DNA of 64,000 nucleotides from the NCBI GenBank assembly GCA_003971905.1, contig RSEE01000151.1, positions 1-64,000 on the forward strand, given 5' to 3'. The position numbers were made by a program, and so were the translations under genes. Every line of letters begins with the position of its first letter. Position 1 is the stretch's first letter. The stretch comes from Moniliella sp. 'wahieum' (lineage: Eukaryota > Basidiomycota > Moniliellomycetes > Moniliellales > Moniliellaceae). This document shows, in pieces, positions 58,773-64,000 of this stretch. The notes beneath the pieces are model-generated. The model had not been told where the DNA came from. It saw nothing but the letters and a program-made list of their open reading frames with translations, and did not search any database.

Positions 58773-61569
58773 TCAAGCCAGCGTGGCCGCCGCATGCGAC
58801 AGCACCACCTTGCCCGTCTCCTTGACCTTGGCCACAAACACCACCTTCTTGTCCTCCTTCCACAGCTCCGTCACCACCGTCTCGCCCGGGAAGACGTCGA
58901 GGCAAAGCGCACCTTGACCGACGAGATGGGGCCGTACGTGTCGACGATCGCCTTGGTCGCCACGGCAAACGTGCAGAGACCGTGGAGGATCGGGCGAGAA
59001 AAGCCGCCAATCTTGGCAAAGTCGGGATCAATGTGCAGCGGGTTAAAGTCGCCGCTGAGGCGGTACAGCGCCGCCTGGTCCGGGTTGGTCGTACGTTCCA
59101 CCACAGCGTCCGGCGCGCGCGTCGGCGGCGTATTGACCGCACTCGCTTCCCCACGGTCATTGCCCGTCTTCTTGCCGCCAAAGCCACCGGCGCCACGGAT
59201 AAAGACGGTAGACTGGTTCTCAAACAGTAGGTCCCCAGACTCCTTTTCGTACGTCTTGGTCACCGTCGTCACTGCCGCCGCCTTGCCCTTGTCCAGCACC
59301 TCCAGCAGCGCAGGCTTGTTGACCAACGTGCCCGCCACCGGGATCTCCTTGTAAATCTTCAGGTACTGTTCGCCGTGCAAGAGCATCATCGGGCTAAAGT
59401 TGGGCAGCCAGTCGAGCGGGGAGCGAGGACGAGGCGGCAAACTGCGGAATGACACCAAACGTGGGCAAGGCCTGGAAGTCGTCCGCTTGCTCAAACGTGT
59501 AGTTGAGCTCAGTCGCCTTGGCCCCGACACCGAGGTTGTACAGAATGACATCCTTCTCCTCGTACGTGTACTCCGGCTCAACCGCCTGCTGCTTGGCCTC
59601 CCGGACCAACTCGGGGTCCTCGGGATCAATCAGCGACGCCTCCCCACCTTCCTCAGCCTCCTCCACCTCGTCCCCCTCGCCATCCAAGTTGGCCATAATG
59701 TCGCCCAGCGCCTCCTGCGTGTCCGCGGGCCAGCTGGCGCGCTCCGGGTCAAAGTCAAAGATGCGCGTGATGCGCGCGGCGACCTTTTCGGGGTGAGGGG
59801 CGTCTGGTGGCTAAACGCCACTCCGCCCGCACGCTCCCAGCGCACAGCGGCCACCCAGCCCGACACCTCAAACAGGCCCTTGGTCACCTCGTCATTGTCC
59901 TCCGAAGCCAGGTAGGCAACCAAGGGCGCGACAAAGTCGGGCTTAAACGCATCCACCATCTCCTGGGGCCAAATTGTCGCCGTCATGGCCGTGCCAGCGT
60001 TGGGGCAATGGTATTGGCCAAAATGTTGTACTTGGCACCCTCAATCGACAGGGTTTGCGTCAGGCCCAGGATGGCCGCCTTGGCGTCGAGTAGTTGGCCT
60101 GGCCAAAGTTGCCATACAGGCCAACGGCCGAGGTGGTGTTGACAATGCGGCCGTACTTTTGTTGGAGGAAAATGGGCCAGGCAGCCTTGCAGATCGAGTA
60201 GGTGCCACGCAGGTGCACGGCATCACCACCTTCCACTCCTCATCCGTCATCGAGGCAAACGACTTGTCGCGCAAAATGCCCGCATTGTTGATCACGGCGT
60301 GCAACCCGCCAAACGCCTTGACCGCCGCGTCGACAATCTTCTGCCCATCCTCCACCGAGCCAATCGCCGGCGCCGCCTTGCCGCCCGCCTTCTGGATCGC
60401 CGCCACACCTCGTTCGCATTCTTTTCCGAAAAGTCATTCACGACCACATTCGCACCCGCCTTGCCAAACAAGAGCGCATACGCCTTGCCCAGCCCAGCGC
60501 CGGCACCCGTAATCAGCACCGTCTTGCCATCAAACCGCACCTCGCCTCCTGCTCATTGGCAGGGGCCTTCTTGGCGCGCTCGAGCAGCTCCAGGTGGTTG
60601 GCATCCGTAATCGACGTGGGGTACTCCACTTCGCCATCAAAGTCGAGAATGTCATCAATCTTGGCCTTGATCGCAGCGGGGGTAAACGTGTCATCGGCGG
60701 AAGACGTGGCCCTTGGTGCGTTGACGACGCAGCCCGGCATTGAAGCCGGCACCCGACTCGATCAGCTGACCCGTCACATCCGCATTGGCAGCACTGACAA
60801 GGTAGGCCACCAGTGGCGCCACGTACTCGGGCTGCAGCTTCTCCAAAATCTCCGGCGGCATCACCGTCGCCGTCATTTGCGACGCGGCAATCGGCGCAAT
60901 CGTGTTGAGAATGTTGTACTTGGCGCCCTCGATCGACAGGGTGCGGGAAAAGCCGTAGAGACCCAGCTTGGCCGCACTGTAGTTGGCTGGCCAAAGTTGC
61001 CATAGATGCCAGCGGGCAGAGGAGATGTTGATGATGCGCCATACTAGAGCGAGGCAAAAAGGCAGGGGGGGGAGGGGAGGGGGTCAGCAAGGACCACAGC
61101 AAAACAACGAGAGAGAGAAAAACAACATACCTTTTGCTTGCGCATGTAGGGCCAGGCGGCATGCGCACAGGCGTAGGATCCCGTCACGTGGACCGCAATG
61201 ACCGCGTCAAACTCAGCGTCCGTCATGGCCTTGAAGGACTTGTCGCGCAAGATGCCGGCATTGTTGATCACAATGTCGATCCGGCCCCACGTGTCGACAG
61301 CCTGCTTGACCAGCTTGTCGCCCTCAATGTTCGAGTTGTAGTTGGCAATCGCCTCGCCGCCGGCGGCCTTGATTTGGGCCACGACGACGTCAGCCGCCTT
61401 CTTGCTCTTGTCCTCACGGCGGGGCCCAGGTCATTCACCACCACCTTGGCGCCGCGGCTGGCGAGGAGCACAGCATACGCCTTGCCAATACCGTTGCCGG
61501 CGCCGTGACGATGGCCACGCGGTTCTTGAAGGAGATGGCGCCGTTCTCGAGCTCGGGAAATTCAGACAT
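58773..61569 (-). CDS. FOX2: Multifunctional beta-oxidation enzyme (two SDR domains plus hydratase 2)
   Basis: Peroxisomal-type MFE-2: (3R)-hydroxyacyl-CoA dehydrogenase and enoyl-CoA hydratase 2. Domain 1: [20 protein letters not shown], then [34 protein letters not shown] and, after intron 61044-61130, [20 protein letters not shown] (catalytic Y-x3-K). Domain 2: [53 protein letters not shown], then [18 protein letters not shown]. Domain 3 (MaoC/hydratase 2): [40 protein letters not shown] and [20 protein letters not shown] (hydratase Asp/His motif), [20 protein letters not shown]. Ends [12 protein letters not shown], with no SKL-like PTS1. About 900 residues, as in yeast Fox2. Multiple one-base breaks. 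Confidence 0.95.
61044..61130 (-). other. Intron of FOX2
   Basis: 87 nt, donor GTATGT, acceptor CTCTAG. Joins Y-M-R-K-Q-K to Y-G-R-I-I-N, the SDR active-site region. Confidence 0.88.
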
Positions 61570-63387
61570 GCGGGAGAAAAAGCGGGCGCTGGGTGGGAAG
61601 AGCGGCGGGCGTGGCGGTGCGCGCGTTAAATGGTCCAGGCGGGGGGGGGGGGGGGTGAAAGGAAGGCGGCGGCCACACGGCGCCAGTGCCGCGTGCCAGC
61701 GCCTGGGCTGCCTGCCCCAGCGCCGCCTGCGCCCGGCTGCCCCGGCCCGGACGCCGCCGTGCCGGGGGCCGGACACCGGCAACCCTACCGCCTAAACCCG
61801 CACACGGCACGGCACAGGGGCAGCGCGGGTGGGGCGATGACGTACTCCTGCCGCCGCCGCGTCAGCGTGCTGCGTGACACGTGAAAAGCGCACGGCCCGC
61901 CCCGCGCCAACCCTAACCAGCTCCCCCACACCACCGGAGCTTCAGCTGGGCTCCCACAGAAAACACGCCACTCGCCGGCTCTCGAGTCCCGCCGTGGGTT
62001 CATATTCAACCTGAATCGCTATGCTAGTACCCCCTTGTTGTGGCCCCAGAAGCCCAGTTGGACAATGCCTCCCTCCGCCCACGCGTGCTGCCCGAAGCGC
62101 AACGCCGCTTCCCTCCAACCCATCATTAACAGCCGCACAGTTAAAGCACCCCGCCCTCTCGGCAGCTCTGCGCTGGTGTGCAGTCTTTCTGAGGGTTCAG
62201 TTGGCACTGCGACAATTCAGTGGCTACTCCAGAGCGTCTTGGAGCTGCGGGCGTCAATGGCTCAGTTGTGCTACTCTTTTTGGATGTTGGCCCGAGCCGC
62301 CGGACTCGTGGCATCGTCCACATGCCCACCACCGTTCGAGAGAGAAGTACAAATGTAGAACAGCTCTTCGATTTACTCCAATTGATTTTCAGACTCGATT
62401 CAACGTGTTGAGAGAGTTAGTACCCATCATGTATAATGTGTCGTTTTGTCCGGGCGCAGGTTACGGTAACAGGAGATGGGAGATGAAGTAGGGCCTAAAT
62501 AGTGGCGGCGCAAATGGATTGCATGTCGGGACCAGGGGCGGAGGGCGATCCTTGAGGCACTGTGGCAGGAGGGCGGTGGGGTCAACGAAGAGTTGTTGCC
62601 GTCGGAGATATCGTCCATCTTGGGGCCGGCCGCGTTGGGTTCAACGGCGCGGCAGTTGGACATGGGGTGGGAAGGAGTGAGGTAGGGCGGGAGAGAGATG
62701 TCAACAAGGTGGGATGGGTGCCAGTTGGGCTAAAAAGCCAAGAAGGCTGAATGGGATCTTAAACCTAACATGTAACAGGAAATGGAGATGGGGCAAAGGA
62801 TGAGGATCATATTCAGCGAGGGGAAAGAGGGCGAGGATATATGCATCAGAGAAGAAGAGAATATGCGAACCAAGTCGCACTAAGAAGGAAGGGGGAGCAT
62901 AGTCAAACGGGAGAAACATGGTCTAGAACAAATCAGGGAGACCAGTCAACCGATGACTAGAAGTATGACCAGGTGGGTCCGATTCCGACACCATACGGCA
63001 CTTGCCAGACTTGTCCTCTACCAGTGCTCCTGTACAGCCTACTAGTACGCTACGACCTTGGACTCTCTTCGCACCCACTCGGACTCTCTTTCACACTTTC
63101 ATTCTTCCGCAGAGAACTCGAAATGGGGCACCTGGCCAGGCGGGGTACGGGGGAGGAGGAAGGGAGAGGTGGGGGCCAAGAAGGGGAGGGGAAACGAGGT
63201 CCAATAGCCTCTGGGTGGGATGCACCGGTGTGTGCGAGAGAGTGAGATGCGCATGTATACATTGTCTGTTCATCGAGGGCTGCGCCGCGTCCCATCTCTC
63301 CCAGCCTACGCACTTACCCGCCATACAGGCGACGTCTGGTGGGCGCACACGTGTCGATTGGTGCGGCTCGCTCTTACCGCTCAGGGC
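61570..63387. other. FOX2 promoter and long spacer
   Basis: Contains a 15-G run at 61641-61655, the GC-rich element at 61676-61688 and TGCGTGACACGTGAAAAGC near 61873. From 62400 to 63390 no recognisable gene; minus-strand short frames (62427-62919) lack motifs and may be UTR. Confidence 0.5.
61676..61688 (-). promoter_or_regulatory. Shared GC-rich promoter element core (FOX2)
   Basis: CACGGCGCCAGTG, a 13-base exact match to the core of the element, 107 nt upstream of the FOX2 start. Confidence 0.35.
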
Positions 63388-63911
63388 TCAGGTACGACAG
63401 GTGTATCCCAGACAAATGCCCAGGACAATGGCAGCGATGCATAGCAGAGTGACAAGAATGGCAAAGACAATACGCAAGACCAGCCATTTGGTCAGGGGGG
63501 GCGGCGCAGCGGGGAACCACGTCGGGCGGAGCTGCCAGCTGTGTATGGCAGACCGTCCTCGTAGCCTGGGCCTGGGCCGGGCCCTGTGTCGTGCGCTGGG
63601 ACGAACCTGGGCCCGGCTGAATAAACGGGAGCATGGGCTGACAGCTCACTCATCTCCACCGGCGTGGCAGACAGGAGGGTAGTGGACGGAAGAGACAACC
63701 GTGTGTCAGGCACAGCCGGGGGGTGGGGCTCGGGACAGGGGAGATGGCTAGGGCGGCCGTCTCGACGAGCGGAGGAGGGGGGCTACCAGTAGCCGTGTGA
63801 GATGTGCCGGGGACAGGCGGGAGAAGGAGGAAGCAGGGGTGTGGGATTGGACTTTGTAGGGCGTAGCGGCGCAGCGGGGGTAATGAGCGTCGCTTGGCTC
63901 GCCATGCCCAT
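63388..63911 (-). CDS. Small membrane protein with C-terminal anchor, unknown
   Basis: Starts M-G-M-A-S-Q-A-T-L-I-T-P, Pro/Ser/Thr-rich for about 130 residues (GSPPPPLVETAALAISPVPS, VPDTRLSLPSTTLLSATPVE, MSELSAHAPVYSAGPRFVPA). Ends with a membrane segment close to the C-terminus: LTKWLVLRIVFAILVTLLCI then AAIVLGICLGYTCRT and stop (63388-63390). This is the layout of a tail-anchored protein with only about five residues beyond the helix. The frame is broken once or twice. No family recognised. Confidence 0.5.
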
Positions 63912-64000
63912 GGTGGAGAAGAGGGAAAAGAAGGACCCAGCACTGCTTGCGTTCCGCTTAGGGTGATCGGGGCGGACCGACCGGTTGGCCAGAGACCAAT

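Overview
The window is nuclear DNA of a filamentous or yeast-like fungus, most likely a GC-rich basidiomycete. The evidence is: spliceosomal introns of about 60-110 nt with GTGCGT/GTACGT donors, tRNA genes with introns next to the anticodon, a Zn(II)2Cys6 transcription factor, a protein O-mannosyltransferase, UDP-galactopyranose mutase and a Fox2-type peroxisomal multifunctional enzyme. An Ustilaginomycotina-like yeast is plausible, but the exact clade cannot be fixed from this sequence alone. There are no operons; genes lie on both strands with 0.1-1.5 kb spacers.

Layout. 0-14 kb: truncated succinate/fumarate carrier SFC1, protein mannosyltransferase, a small membrane protein, cytochrome oxidase assembly factor PET191, M16 metalloprotease STE23 and a surface alpha/beta hydrolase. 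14-25 kb: tRNA-Ala, a peroxiredoxin-like protein divergent from a Zn2Cys6 regulator, two intron-containing tRNA-Val(AAC) genes flanking a large SEC39-domain gene, and a zinc-knuckle protein. 26-35 kb: a mucin-like single-pass membrane protein, ribosomal protein eS21, tRNA-Gly(CCC) and tRNA-Tyr(GTA), separated by long empty tracts. 35-48 kb: mitochondrial helicase SUV3 (repeat-expanded), V-ATPase assembly factor VMA12, CTP synthase URA7 and an unknown acidic protein. 48-64 kb: a VTT-domain (TMEM41/TVP38 type) membrane protein, ATP synthase subunit d, a CaMK-type kinase, V-ATPase subunit e, UDP-galactopyranose mutase tail-to-tail with FOX2, and a small C-terminal-anchor protein.

Most long genes change reading frame several times, usually where one base of a doublet or homopolymer seems to be missing (SFC1, URA7, ATP7, STE23, UGM and FOX2 are clear cases). 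Essential genes are affected, so I read this as uncorrected sequencing or assembly indels, not a decayed chromosome block. CDS coordinates below span the whole gene across these breaks and its introns.

No CRISPR array, intact transposon, defence island, secondary-metabolite cluster or clear novel multigene system is visible. The most interesting unexplained signals are: a shared GC-rich promoter element upstream of several genes of mitochondrial and lipid metabolism plus UGM; an altered P-loop lysine and two internal repeat arrays in SUV3; a proline-rich insertion in the N-lobe of the kinase; a FOX2 protein without a recognisable PTS1 signal; and several dispersed short palindromic motifs.
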